Assembly: GCA_013054445.1 (NCBI GenBank)
Contig: JAAMPI010000072.1
Coordinates: 1 to 64,000, forward strand
Direction: 5' to 3'
DNA from: Cudoniella acicularis
Lineage: Eukaryota > Ascomycota > Leotiomycetes > Helotiales > Helotiaceae
Length of the DNA: 64,000 nt
Part shown: positions 1 to 12,090 of the stretch, piece after piece
How the letters are laid out: every line of letters begins with the position of its first letter
How positions within the stretch are numbered: position 1 is the stretch's first letter
Made by a program: the position numbers and the translations under genes
Notes under the pieces: generated by a model
Told to the model about the DNA's origin: nothing
The model's database searches: none
The model's input: the letters and a program-made list of their open reading frames with translations, nothing else

Positions 1-1208
1 GGGGGGACCAAGGGTTACACAGGATGTAAGACCAGACGCGATGCACCCAGTCGGATACATGCCATAGATTTTAGAAGATCACGATGTCTTTCCTCCGAGA
101 GAAGGTGGATGAAATATCGAATAATACACCTTTTAATTCAAAATCTGTGTAGAGGCAAGGTAGGGCGTATCCCTGGTGAATAGTTTTCGGGGCTGTTTTC
201 ATTGTCTTCAAAACAGATTAGATTGTAGTTATTTACTAGATGACTTTAAAATCATGGAATTAGAAAGTTCCAAGAGTTCCGGGCTTTTCTTCAGATAAGA
301 GCGAGATAAAAGCGTGATAATGGAAAATACAAATATTAATCATGAGTTCCACGTTCCAAAATTGCGTTCAACGAATCTCAGCATAATTGGGTTCTTGTGG
401 GGGTTAGGTAGAGTAAGGTCTTAGAAACCAAATTAAACTCAATTCTGGTAAGGCTGACGGCCTGACTCTATTGCTTATCTCATACATGAGACCATTGGAC
501 GTTGCATAATTTTGATGGCATGAGACCGTTAAGAAGTTTGCTATGTTATGAGAGGACTCAGGTGAAAATTTGAAAACTTGAAGTGAGTAAAATGATATTG
601 GTGAGTGCGACTGTGAGGTATTTTCAATTGCAAGACTGTACCAGTCAAACCACGAAAGGCCACCGAACTATCAATATAAATTCTTTGTGAATGGATAATA
701 TTTCTGTATTAATAGTATTATATCGAACTAATTTAATGGCTAGGGTGATTGTATCATAAATTTTGTCATTTTCTATAAGTCACGGAACGCATGATAGTAA
801 GCAAGCCTCGTTGCAAATCTTGCGATTCTGGCTTTTTAACTGGACGAATCAATTATGTCAGGTGAGCCGCAAGTGGGGGATTTATTCGAGCTTGGAAGGT
901 GGGATTGAGAGAGAAAATGAATTTTAAGTTCTTACTACTTGGAGGCTTCGTTCTGATGGGCAGCGATATGCCGGAGTTACATAATGAACTTCCTAGTCCG
1001 GATTCTACAGGCTTCTGTTTAGAAAATCGAGAGTTCGAAATATCGACTCCACGTTCCAACGAGCTTTCTAGAGAGTAGATTTGAGAATTAAAAAATTCTG
1101 TCTTTTCCCAGGTCAGAGTGTTTCTACAGAGGCGCATAGTCTCCTCACACTTTCCTCTTTTCCAAACCAACTACACACTCTTGAACTCCCTAAACTTTCC
1201 ACTAACTC
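1..1208. other. intergenic, no gene seen
   Basis: About 1.2 kb at the left edge is moderately AT-rich with no convincing coding frame on either strand. A short piece near the edge (around 10-35) faintly resembles sequence around 10500-10525, which also precedes the paralogous secreted-protein locus; the match is too short to call. Confidence 0.5.
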
Positions 1209-1263
1209 TTGCCACCGAACATCCCTCACAATATGTCATCTGCGAAATTTGGGTCACTTGCCC

Positions 1264-1591
1264 GTGAGAGCCTTTCCGGCAACCACACTTCATTTCCACG
1301 TAAATTCTTTTCCTGCTCCAGATTTCAAAGTCATTTCTTCATTTTCGTCTCCAAACCACAAAACAATATTACGAGTGAACCAACAGTCTTTGAGTTTTGA
1401 GAAAAAGTAGGTGTGCTAGACAAAGGCCAGTAATGCTAGTATCGGATGTGAGTTTGAGCTCTCTTGCTGCGGGAGAAGTATATAAGGGGGTTTGTTGTCC
1501 CTTATTCCGTATTCTCAACCACGCACTCCGAGCATCTCCTCACCCAACCACTTCCTCCCCACCAACCAACCACCCAACACCACAACAGAAA
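1264..1591 (+). promoter_or_regulatory. promoter of secreted-protein gene, duplicated at 11.7-12.1 kb
   Basis: A TATATAA box lies at 1479-1485, about 110 bp before the ATG. Blocks of this region recur in the same order upstream of the paralogue: a GAGAGCC-C/T-TTT-C/T segment (1268 and 11720), a GTCATTT-rich segment ending CTCGTCTCCAAA-like (about 1330-1360 and 11800-11822), and TATATAAG followed by a T-rich tract (1479 and 11968). The duplication therefore carried the promoter as well as the coding region. Confidence 0.55.
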
Positions 1592-2155
1592 ATGCACCTC
1601 ATCACCCCCATTCTCCTCTCCCTCCTCTCCCTTCCCCTCACAATCACCGCCATCCCACCACCATCCACCCTCCTCCCCCGCCGCATCTGCGTTCCAGGCG
1701 AAGTCCGCGCTGAAATCGCCTTCTTCAACAGCACCACCACATCTCCCGGTCGTCCCACCCAATGCGTTAACCAACTCCAACACCGAGAAGTCTTCCTCCC
1801 AGGACAGAACCTCGGTGATCCTACGCGAGCAAATTTGGGCCAGTGCTATAATTTGACTTTTGGGGGTGTGGATCCGGAGTATTTTGCTCCTTGTGGGAAT
1901 ACCGAGGGGTGTTTACGTGAGTCTGTTACTTTTCCCTTCCTCGCTTCCCCTTCTTTAAAGCTTTTTTTCTTCGCGGGGGAAATTTGGGATTGTGTGATGA
2001 GAGAAATCAAAAACTAATATTAGATGTGAATTTTAGTCGTGGCGTACGATGGAACAAACTGCACCGGCGGCGGCTTTATTTTCACTGAGAGGGGCGCGAA
2101 TCAATGTCATTCTGTTCCTAACAGGAAGTCTTGGAAAACTCTCTGTCTGCCATAG
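1592..2155 (+). CDS. small secreted cysteine-rich protein (147 aa)
   Basis: Two exons, 1592-1916 and 2037-2155, are split by a 120-bp intron with GTGAGT donor and TTTTAG acceptor. The predicted protein has a clear signal peptide (about residues 1-20, Leu/Pro-rich), a possible Kex2-type dibasic Arg-Arg just before ICVPGE, and a mature part with eight cysteines, enough for four disulfides. It ends SWKTLCLP. No known domain is recognised. The second exon is supported by comparison with the paralogue at 12091-12669, whose exon 2 aligns through SWKPICLP and stops at the same place. Small size, secretion, even cysteine number and recent duplication resemble apoplastic effector-like or antimicrobial proteins, but that role is inference. 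The exact ATG fits the leader sequence and the TATA distance. Confidence 0.75.
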
Positions 2156-5100
2156 AAAGAGTTGTATTGGAGATATCCCTCTCGCTATATATCTAAATGA
2201 GAAGCTAGAGCTCGAAAACATTGGAGTAGTGCTTTCGCAGGATAGAAGATAGATCGATGAGGGCAGATAGGGTAAAGATTTCTTTGGGAGGACTGTTTAG
2301 GGATGCTTTTCCTGGCGATGGCGAGTCTGTGAGACGGCTCATAGTGGACTTGGTTCGGCTTTTTTGCTTTTCATTTGTCTACATTTATCTAAACAGACAC
2401 TCAGACCTCAAATTCAACATTTGTCGTTCTGGACACAATCATACACCACTTTTCTCCATGCCTACCTTTGTAATAGAACTACGCACGACTCTGCATAAGT
2501 CGCGCAATATGGAAACAAATATCCTGCGTAATATATATTCCCTCGCAAAATCACTTCAAAAAAGAAAAATATCAGCGAACTCTTTCTTCTTGATAATAAA
2601 TTAAATTATACAAACAGGTTTGAAATAATTTGAATCATAAACCAATAAGCTGTTAAAGGATTAATAAGTTGTGTAAACACTAAGTGGTTGTTCGGACCTT
2701 ATATCTCGCTTGAAAAAAAGGGTACTGCTCACTATTTGGGTATCGTTTTGCGACAAGAAATTTTTGATGGCGCTTCCATTTAGGCAATTTAAGAAACCCA
2801 GAACGCATTTTTGCGGCCGAACTAGCAGCAAAACGTAATCTTTTGTTGCACATCGCAACATTATGGCCTGTTGGCCGGATGACATGCGACTCTAGGCAAA
2901 GACCACCTTTGCCACCCGACTTCTCTATTCGTACGTCGGCACGGAAAAACATTATTTCTTCTTTTGTTGCACATCACGATTTTGAGGGTTGATGGCTCGC
3001 CGGTGAACAGCCGGTGATTCGATGGTTGCTCGCTAGCTACTCGATAGCTGTGCGGACTCTATTTGAATCACCCCATTTCCCTAGTTTTACACAACAAATT
3101 CATGGAAATTAAAGAAACAAGCTTGCTCTCGGACCTCCATAGAAGGAAACATACCAAATTGTAAAGCTAGGAATAGGCCTGCGGGTCCTCCGTTGAGGAG
3201 CCCGTGACCAATTTGCACATAAAGTGTCATCCCAATTGTTCCTCAATGTCAATCAATTGGGTATGTCTTGGCCGAAGCTGTCGATATGTAGAGTCGTGTG
3301 TAGGTTTGACCAAGTCTGAGTCCGACTTGCGAGAATCGATATTATTGGCTTCTCCGTGTATCTTGTCGTTGTATTTCCTCGAATTGCGAGAGCGAATTGA
3401 GCGGAGGAAAAGCACAGCGCAAGCTGAACAGAGGATAATGTTAAAGAAAATATCAAGAATCTTGCTAAGTTGGAAGATACTTTCTGCCATGGCTGGATTT
3501 GAGAGTTGCAAAAAAAACATTGATGGAGCTAGAGCTCCCTTGCCCCAGTCATTGCAGGCTGGCGGTACCTTGAGCTTCCCGCCCGAAACCCGCTAATGCG
3601 GAGATGCACCAGGGCCAAGATAATGCGATCGAAGGTGGATACTAAAACTATACTGGCAGCTTCTCGAAGTTTTCAGTGACACATGGTATTGTCCCCAAGT
3701 CTGCCTGCCTGACTGCCTTCTTGCATCTCTCACCTTGGTGTACATGCACTTACAAGAACCATCATCTTGAGTTAAAACATTGGATTATCGACCGAGGTGA
3801 GCCATCGGGTATCTGAAATAAGGGATTGGATTGCCAAATTGATCAGCCTCCGAGTGGTTCGTCCAAGCTGTCAGCGGCTCCACTTGTTTGGCCTTCAGAG
3901 GCGAAGATCACGCCTTCTCTTAGTGTCTTGCAGCATGGAGTCGCCGAAGGTAACATGTCGGACGAAATCCCGAGTAGCAATGGTAGCACATTGAGATCCG
4001 GAATAACTCGAAGGACAGCGAATTAATGGAATCTCATGTGCTACTGCGGCAAAATGCTGCATGGAGAAGGAGCTAAATTGTCTGCACTTGAGCACACGTT
4101 GATGTAATTAGCGCTATGCCTCTAACAGCCACTCCGCGAGCGTTATGTCATGTGATATGGATCAGTCTCTTTGGGAAGCGCTGAGATAATAGTTGTAGAA
4201 TGCTTATATTAGCTGCTCTGTGCTCGGGACACAGATTAGCTATCCGATATCGAAGGCACAGAAGGGAGAAAGATAGCACCGCATTTTGTCTAACCAGTAA
4301 ATTCAGTTGGAGACAGACATCCGGTTTCCGACCTTCGAAGTTTTCCAACAACGTATGGGTAGGAACCAGCAGACTTAAAAAGGTCGTAATAAATAAGTAC
4401 TACGTACTAATTGCCACTTAACCGTATTGCTTAGCACATAAAAAGCCAGTGTTCTTTTCTCTCAACGCAACGTGGATTTATTTCGCGGAAAAACAGCAGT
4501 ATTTGTCTGGATACAAGATCACTTGATGGCAGGCGAGGCGCCTGGGGCATCACTTGTGAGTTGCTTGGAGGCGCCAGCATAGAGAGCAATACGAATACGC
4601 CACAATCTGGAAAATGGTGCTTGGAATATCATAGAAAAACTATCGTCCACGATATCCGGCGATTGGAGGATTTGTTTTGAATCAACCATTCTTCGTTTCA
4701 AGGCCATCGATGTAGATGGATTACTGTATTTTGAACGCCAGCATTAGTATGGTTTAGCACTCACTGGCATCGCTTTGCAGAAAGCCTCGTGGTAGACAAA
4801 GACACTTAGCAGTGGCGAGAGGTTGGTGTCCACACCCATACTTGCAACAGTGCATCTGGATCTCACTAACTTCCAGCTCGCGGAAGTAATTAACTCGAAG
4901 TGACTCTAGAGGCTGATTCGTACTGGTGATTGGATTACTGAAGAGAGGTGGCGAAAGGTTCCGGAACGCATGAAGAAACCAAGAAAGCGCTTTGACCAAG
5001 ATACCACGTGCAAAGTCCTGCGCCACATGCAACGCGTGCATTCGCCACAGCGCGGGGCCCAAACTGAGTCTTTAGTTGCCAGAAGCAGCTCTTCTTCTCA

Positions 5101-5165
5101 TCAACAAAACCATCTGCGCAATCCCGGCAAAAAACAACAGAATCCTATCCACCAAAGACTACAAA
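2156..5165. other. intergenic, 3 kb, no gene supported
   Basis: Only short frames without domain resemblance occur. A TTTTGTTGCACATC segment appears twice (about 2842 and 2963), both on the plus strand. The part up to about 2425 shows weak similarity (a run like AAATTCAACATTTG near 2410) to the region following the broken paralogue near 12825, so the duplication probably extends that far. Confidence 0.4.
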
Positions 5166-5381
5166 ATGCCTACTTCAACCTCCAATTTCGGTGAAAAGCC
5201 ATCAAACTCCAATACCGAGCCCACTCCTACAACGGACTCTTCTCTCCCCTCAGCTGGCGCCGCGCCCACATTTACGGATTCGTCCACCGTGCAAAAGAAG
5301 ACCGAGGCCGAGGAAGCTGCGGATCGATTGTACGAGGAGAGAATCGAGGAGGAATATGCCAAGAGAGAAGGAGGCGCATAA
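5166..5381 (+). CDS. conserved-looking small fungal protein (71 aa)
   Basis: Single exon beginning at an ATG that follows an AC-rich leader (CTACAAAATG). The protein is Ser/Thr/Pro-rich in its first 45 residues and ends in a charged helix with the pattern EEAADRLYEERIEEEY followed by AKREGGA, and looks soluble. No catalytic motif is visible. Small proteins of this composition are common as uncharacterised entries in filamentous ascomycetes, but I cannot name a family. An in-frame extension upstream to about 5076 exists; I prefer the ATG at 5166 because the preceding residues look like leader sequence. The codon choice and acidic C-terminal helix are what argue it is real. Confidence 0.5.
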   Translation: MPTSTSNFGEKPSNSNTEPTPTTDSSLPSAGAAPTFTDSSTVQKKTEAEEAADRLYEERIEEEYAKREGGA

Positions 5382-5932
5382 GACGAACTCGCGAAGGATG
5401 TATGATATGATGAAGTGATGGCGACGGGATACGGTTATTATAGGCGTTAGGAGACATCAGGGAAGGCTCACAGCGGTTTGCTTGGCTCTTCCCCGTCTTG
5501 AGACAAACAATGGAAATGTGACAATTCAACCCAGACCATCATCCAAATGATATTTCTTCCAGCACCCGTGATTAAGGTAAGACCCAATACCCCACCTCTC
5601 AATTTCTTTCACGAGTACCTGCAGACATCTTCTATACAAGGATGATCACCAGTAGCAGAATTCATTTGTTGCATTTCGGTCCTCGTTGATATTTCGAGAA
5701 AGGTATCCTCTTCTCGTTTCGCAATTAACTTCCAAAACGAGGATACCTAGGTATTGTACGTGAGAGCTAGGTCAGCAACTAGGAATGACGAAAGGCGGGA
5801 AAGGACGAACCACAACCAACTGTCTCCCTAAATGCCAACTTCTAGTCGTGACGCGGTCTGGAGATTCCACAACACGAAAATTACAACGAATAGAGCACTC
5901 ATTTGACAGTTGGGATATCGAGAAGAGCAAAA

Positions 5933-6576
5933 ATGGATACGCCAAACAAAACTCGTAGCTCTCAGCCCACCAAGTCAACAGTGGTATCTCCAATCGCAAC
6001 TCCAACATACCCCGCAAACGGACTTTGGACCGTCCTCGCCACATCTACTATAAATGCGCCGCTTTCAATGGTGTTTGAGCTGAGTCTGGATACTTCCACC
6101 TGGCCTAAATGGAACACATTCGTCCCGCGTACTGAGATCCTCTCGACGCCTGTTCCGTGGCCCCAGGACCTGCGCCCTCAGCTTCCACGAGACTCCTAGT
6201 TTGAACTGCCGTAACCTTCCATAATCGAATGAAGAGAGACGGACCTACGAATTCCTCTAATAGTGATCACGTAGTCATTGCTATCGACGAGATCGAGAGG
6301 GATGGGTGTAAAGGTTGGTCAATTGTATGGAAAACAATTGGAATTCCTGGTGGCGATTGGGTGCTGAGGGCGGAACGAGTGCAAGAGGTGATCGAGACCA
6401 AGTCGGAAGATGGGATTTTACAAACAGAATACAGAACCTGGGGAACTTTCGGAGGGCCGATGGCATATCTGCTCGACTGGATGTGTACAAAGGCTGATAT
6501 TGTTGATAGGTTTAAGGATTGGGTGGATGGACTAAAGAAGGAAGCCGAAAGCGTTGAGCACAATAGCACACCATGA
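5933..6576 (+). pseudogene. SRPBCC/polyketide-cyclase-like protein, frame broken
   Basis: The first part (5933-6199) encodes an N-terminus with NGLWTVLATSTINAP and VFELSLDTSTWPKWNTFVPR, the start of a START/SRPBCC-type ligand-binding fold. It ends in a stop at 6197-6199. The fold resumes in another frame from about 6205 (a TAVTFHNRMKRDGP-like strand), through GCKGWSIVWKTIGIPGG and ERVQEVIE to TEYRTWGTFGGPMAYLLDW, stopping at 6574-6576. No intron with usable GT-AG ends fits between them: the only GT..AG there is about 33 bp. The two halves together match one SRPBCC domain of about 200 residues. I therefore call a frameshifted gene; a sequencing error or recent inactivation are both possible. 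SRPBCC proteins bind hydrophobic ligands, and the substrate here is unknown. Confidence 0.55.
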
Positions 6577-7592
6577 ATATCGTTCTTTTAGATCCTTTTA
6601 TGCCGAAAGAATTGCAGGATTCAATCCATCATGGCACACTCAGATATCGATCCAAAATATATGTGGCTGACGAATTGTGGCTGGTCGACACCTTTACGCC
6701 ACCAAAGCTTTCGCCAACTTCACAACTCCATCATTTCTTCACCAACAAATATTTCACCCATATAATTCGACTCATCGACATCAACTACGTAAGAGAGCGT
6801 TACGTGTGCTGATGACTATCGCCAAACAGGGGCCAGAGAATTCTCCATTTTCCCACTCTCCCCCTAGAGTTGCGGGGCAAACCCACAAACCCTCATTTGT
6901 TACACCAGTTCGCACGATCCTCGCCCAGCCTACGTACCCCGCAGTGCCCGCGGCCAACTCCACGCTTATCAGAGTTCCTATCTCGACCCACAATCATTCC
7001 CAGCTTTTCAACAAACGCCTCAAAGCTCAAGCTTTCTCCTGAGTTCTGAGCTGTTTCCTAAGCTCCTCAAGCCGTGGTTACGCTAACGCTCTATCCCGGG
7101 AACTGCGTTACAATAAACATGGTTCCGTTATCTTTACGAGGTGAAGGGAAGTGGCCACAGCAACTGCATTGCACCCCCAAGGGGACCACATGGATAGCTC
7201 CGATAACAAGGCACAATAGGGAAATAGCCTAGTCCAACATGCTCATCTGAAGTAGCTGCAATAATTGTTCATACATCTGTACAGTCTCCCACAAAAACTT
7301 TGGAAGCTTTCTAAGGATTCGGGATTAATCAAGGCTGTTCTAGAAGACTACATGCATAATGGTATCAACTGCGCTTCGTCCTGCTTACTGGATCGCCTCT
7401 TGGCTCCATAATTAGCTTCGCTATGCTATTTACGGCCAATCGAGATATGAACATATCAAGTTTCTTGGAAGCTGGGAATTTCCAAAATATCACTTGGTAA
7501 AGAAATCTCTACGCCACATGGGGTTACATTACCCCGGTGAACAGGGCCCATCGAGCTTCCTATCTCGCCAGAAATATTGTCTTATGTATAAC
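6577..7592. other. intergenic, no gene seen
   Basis: About 1 kb between the broken SRPBCC gene and the MITE. No frame with domain-like content was found. Confidence 0.4.
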
Positions 7593-7594
7593 TA

Positions 7595-8059
7595 CAGTAC
7601 TACGCAACTGCTGTTAGCCGAATTCTCAAACGCCACCGAAAACACCTAAGTAACACCATCTATACGAAGTAATATAAATAGAACCACACTAGGTGCGAAT
7701 TTATCGTGTGATATCGAGTATCACTAGAAAGTAATAATTAATTGTATCACGACGAATAATTGTTTTGAGGTGACAATAGGGAAAAAAGTTACAGATTTAT
7801 CGAGGCTACCTAAATATTTAGCGAATTTGTATATAAAATCGTAAAAAACGTATAATACCAAGATTATTAACTATATAACTCTATAACTACACAATATAAA
7901 TAAAAATAGAAAAGAGGAAATAATCAGGACAGAACGCCTAAAGAACTTACGCTATTAGAAAACTTAAAATAATGTTGCTGGTCTAGGAATTATTTAAGGT
8001 GTTCGTGCTGAGTTTTGGTGGTGGGAGCCATTTCGGCTAACAGCAGTTGCGCGACACTG
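7595..8059. mobile_element. MITE with Tc1/mariner-type ends (TA target site)
   Basis: This 465-bp AT-rich non-coding element is bounded by 28-bp terminal inverted repeats at 7595-7622 and 8032-8059. Both begin CAGT and share the 20-base core CGCAACTGCTGTTAGCCGAA. The repeats match at 24 of 28 positions, and the four differences are all transitions. Each end is flanked by TA (7593-7594 and 8060-8061), the target-site duplication of Tc1/mariner, pogo and Fot1 transposons. No transposase is encoded, so it is a non-autonomous miniature element. It ends 76 bp before the ATG of the amino acid permease and so lies in that gene's promoter. The AT-rich interior would fit RIP mutation. Confidence 0.8.
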
Positions 8060-8135
8060 TACGAGTAGCTCTCTACTCCAATTCGCACTCAATTTTTACT
8101 TTTTGAGTGAAGGGTAAGGCTCTCACGAACCCAAC

Positions 8136-9903
8136 ATGAAGTCTGAAGAGCATGTTTTCTCGTCCGAGGACAAATCCTCTCGCACCTATGCCAATGACAA
8201 GGAAGGTCAAACTTCAGGTGTCGAAATTGGCCACGACATTAGCCATGGCGAGGCCGTCGAAACCACGAAGAGGGGTCTCAAAGCTCGCCATGCTCAAATG
8301 ATTGCCCTCGGAGGAACTATTGGTATTTCTCCTCCCTCCCAGCTCAACTGAGTACTCTCTAACAACTGCTAGGTACTGGTCTATTTGTGGGAAGTGGTGG
8401 AACTCTCGCTCGCGGCGGTCCTTTATTCATTCTTTTGGCCTATATACTTCTCAGTGTACTCGTTCTATTCGTCGTGACTGCTATCACGGAGGTAGCTGCC
8501 TATCTTCCCATCAGCGGTGGCACAATGAGTTATTATGGACACCGCAATGTTTCAAAGAGTCTTGGATTCGCAATGGGTTGGCTATACTTTTACTCTCTCG
8601 GCATATTGGTACCATACGAGATCACGGCAGCTGGTCTCGTAATCGATTATTGGAATTCTCCCGTCAATATCGCTGTCTGGATTACAGTCTTCATTGTTGT
8701 AATTGTGGGCTTGAACCTCTTGCCAGTTCACTTTTACGGCGAGACAGAGTTTTGGTTTGCTTCATTGAAGGTTTTTATGATGATAGGCCTATTGCTCCTT
8801 TCGTTCATTTTATTTTGGGGTGGTGGACGTAAGTTGCTCTTTAGATTTCTCAATGACCAAGCCAGCTAATACTTTCTCTAGCCAAACAAGACGGCATTTT
8901 GGGTTTTCATTATTGGAAAGATCCGGGTGCGACCACCACCTGGCTACACCCAGGCAAAACCGGCCGCTTCATCGCTTTCGTCGAAGTCGTCGTTCTCTCA
9001 GCCTTCCCCTTCACATTCGCACCAGAACTCCTCATCGTCACAGGCGGCGAGATGAAATCTCCACGCCGAAACCTCCCTAAAGCTGCAAAGCGCTACTCCT
9101 GGCGCCTCGTAGGTTTCTACATTGGCTCGGTCCTGGCCATCGGAATCATTTGTCCCTTCAACGACGCCCGTCTCACCTCTGGCGGCGTAGGAGCCAAGTC
9201 CTCCGCTTTCGTCGTCGGTATTGCCGATGCTGGCATCTCCGGCTTGGGCTCAGTCATCAACGCCATCATCATCACCTCCGCCTGGTCATCCGGCAACTCC
9301 TTCCTCTACATGTCCTCTCGCTCCCTATACTCCCTCGCCATCGCGGGAAACGCCCCCAAAATCTTCACCAAGTGCACGAAGCAAGGCGTCCCCTACAACG
9401 CCGTCATAGCCGCCGCGCTATTCTCTCCCCTCGCCTACCTCAACTGCGCGAATTCGGGCTCGGTCGTGTTCGGCTGGTTCGTAAACCTCACCAACACCTC
9501 CGGCTTCATCTCCTGGATCTGCTGCTGCATCGTGTCCATCCGTTTCCGCAAAGCCACCATTGTGCAAAACCTCCCCAAGACCTCCATCCCCTACAAATCT
9601 ATGTGGCAGCCCGTCGGAGCCTGGATCTCCATGGTTGCTTTTACCATCTTGATATTCATTAATGGTTTTGACGTGTTTTTTCCGGGGAGGTTTACGGCGA
9701 GTAGTTTTCTGACGGCTTATGTGGGGATTCCGATTTTCGTGTGTATTTATGCGGTGCATAGAGTCGTGCATTGGAGTGAGAAATGGGCGATTCCTAGTGA
9801 GGAGGTGGATTTGCATACCGGCATTGATGTGGTTATTGCGAATGAGACGGAGGAGGTGTTGGCAAATACTTGGAAGATGAGGTTGATGGGGTGGTTTACT
9901 TAG
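8136..9903 (+). CDS. amino acid permease (554 aa, fungal GAP/AAT family)
   Basis: Three exons: 8136-8322, 8373-8828 and 8882-9903. The introns are 50 and 53 bp; the second has GTAAGT and CTCTAG. This plasma-membrane transporter imports amino acids by proton symport. The hydrophilic N-terminus (about 45 residues) leads into LKARHAQMIALGGTIGTGLF, the signature of yeast-type amino acid permeases in transmembrane segment 1. About twelve membrane segments follow, with GFAMGWLYFY, FAPELLIVTGGEM and the MSSRSLYSLA / GNAPKIF motif of the APC family. Total length of 554 residues is normal. The substrate range cannot be read from sequence. A MITE sits immediately upstream, so the native promoter is interrupted or replaced. 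The C-terminus is short and Glu-rich, followed by a Trp-containing tail (NTWKMRLMGWFT). Confidence 0.93.
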
Positions 9904-11714
9904 ATGGGGTCTTTCTAGGAGGCTGTGAAGAGTTAGTGGGGGGTAGGAGTTGTTTGTATATAGTTGGGGTGAGATGTGGATACATCAATGATTTGTTAGG
10001 ATTTTCGTTTCATCTGATGTCATTGACAAGTGTCGCTCTGTATCTTTTGTCTTGACTCTTCTCGCAAGAAACACATAGCTTCACTTTTTCGCTGCTTTAA
10101 TAGCTAAGCGGCTTTAATATTCGCTATTCGAAAAGCAAGTATCATTTACTTATTGGATGCCATGCGTTACACGTGACTGTGTGAATTTCAACTCCTCCCC
10201 TATTTATCTCGGCGCTTACATTCCCCCCTCTCTACCTCACTCAGCCATTTAAAAGTTCCTGCCTTCTAACTTTCAGAAAAATATCCTCCCAGACCTATTT
10301 TAATTCCCGTAATGAGATAGGGGAAACTCTTTTTAGAACTCAAATTACCTAATACCTCACAACAAATCAAAATTCGTGACTACAATATTTCATGCAGCTC
10401 TTAAACACCATCATATCCATCCATTCCTTGCTTACTAGTCAACACCCAAGCTCGTCATCATATGACCTTTCTCTGTTCCAAAAGCGCGGAACAACCTGGG
10501 GTTACACGAATGTAAGATCGACGTCAACATGCTGGGTCGCTGACACCTACCTGGTCAGACCACCAGCGGCGGGCGCAAACGAGTATGACTTTCCTACCAT
10601 GAAAAAAAATGATATGTGAGGATGCTTGTTTTTACTAAATACAGCGACTCTGTTTCGTAAAATTATTTACTGTGTCTGTTGTTTTTGTGAGGAGGTCTGT
10701 TATGTTTCGATACAGACTTGAATTAACGCAAGGACTTGTTAGAATGGGGACGTAATGAAGAGGTGCAGTCCTGTTTTTGGAATTCAAGTGAAATTTGGAG
10801 GTATCAAGGAAAGGATACAAAATTACGAGAAATAAAGTTCTATCGTTTTTGTTCTTGTTTGTCATACATGCATAAGTGTGTGTGGGGGTCAGGTGAACTC
10901 TGATCCAGAAGCACTTGAATTTTGGTAAGTAATGCTGACTCTGCCAGCCTTGCTAGTGAGACTTTTTAGATTCCTATTTCGTTGGTGTAAGACCACTGCT
11001 ACATCAATGAAAACTGCGGATAATTTAGGTGAAATGCTTGAGGTGCTTGTCAAGAAGTTTGGTGATTTTTTGTCTATGATATATGTAAATTGTTTGAAAG
11101 AAAGATACATAATGGCACCCTCAAGTTAAGCTTTTGGGGAATGCATGAATTAATGACAGTTATGGTTTTCAGTGAGGTCGAATGGTAGTCGGGCTGATTG
11201 TGCATGTATCATAAAGTGTGACAAAGAGTGACCGTCATCTTTCAGATGTTTAAAACCATAACCTCGTAAGCATTGCTTTGATTCCAACCTTCTGACTTAA
11301 AGGCCTTACCTATTATTTGACTCTTGTTAAGTAAGCTATGAGCTGGGCCTTTTTCTTTTGGGGAAGGTCGTAGGGTTGAGAACGAGCTTCCTACACTCTT
11401 GCATGTATGCACATGTTTTGTCTCCGAGTCTAGCCCTACCTGAGAGTTCTAGATGTGGAAAATCAAGTTTGTAATTTTGTGGCCTTATGGTTCACTATCA
11501 CACTGCTTTCGAGTAGCAAGTTTGCGAAGAGTTGAAGTATCATGAACCAATAGCTAAATCAAAAAGCCTCAATCCAGAACCTTACCCTCACCTCTCTTCC
11601 ATCCAGACACCACCCATACGTACCATTCAAACAAGTAGCTCCCTTAAATAACTCCCTCAAAACATCTCACCCCAAAAAATCTCCATCACCAAAACCATGC
11701 GCCCCTGCGATTGC
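9904..11714. other. intergenic, no gene seen
   Basis: About 1.8 kb with scattered short frames and no recognisable domain. A 75-codon frame near 10392-10619 has no support beyond being open. Confidence 0.4.
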
Positions 11715-12090
11715 TCATGAGAGCCCTTTTGGCACCTACACTACCCCACACCGTACCACATAAAAGTATACCTTGTCGCCGCTCCTTGAAATTAAGGTCA
11801 TTTTCTCATCCTCGTCTCCAAATTTTCGATATATTCTTACGAACGGACAAACAGTTTTTTAAAAAGGGGGACAAAGGGTAGGTAGGTGGTATGATGCTGG
11901 AAAAGGCAGTTGCTGTCTTGATGAGAAGAGGGGTTGGGTTAATGAGAGGAAGGGGGGTGTGGAGGTGTATATAAGGTTTTTGTCCTGGTTTTCTCGGTAT
12001 CTTTGCAAGCACTCCTCGCTCAATCAAACTTCAACGACAAGTCAAGCTTCTCTCCAAACATCCCCATACCCCACCGCAACAACAGTTAAA

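Noticed and set aside
1502..1783. Minus-strand open frame opposite the secreted-protein gene
   Set aside because: It is Gly/Glu-rich shadow coding from the pyrimidine-rich leader and exon of the plus-strand gene.
4754..5062. 102-codon minus-strand frame before the small 71-aa gene
   Set aside because: No recognisable motifs, and it overlaps the likely leader of the plus-strand gene.
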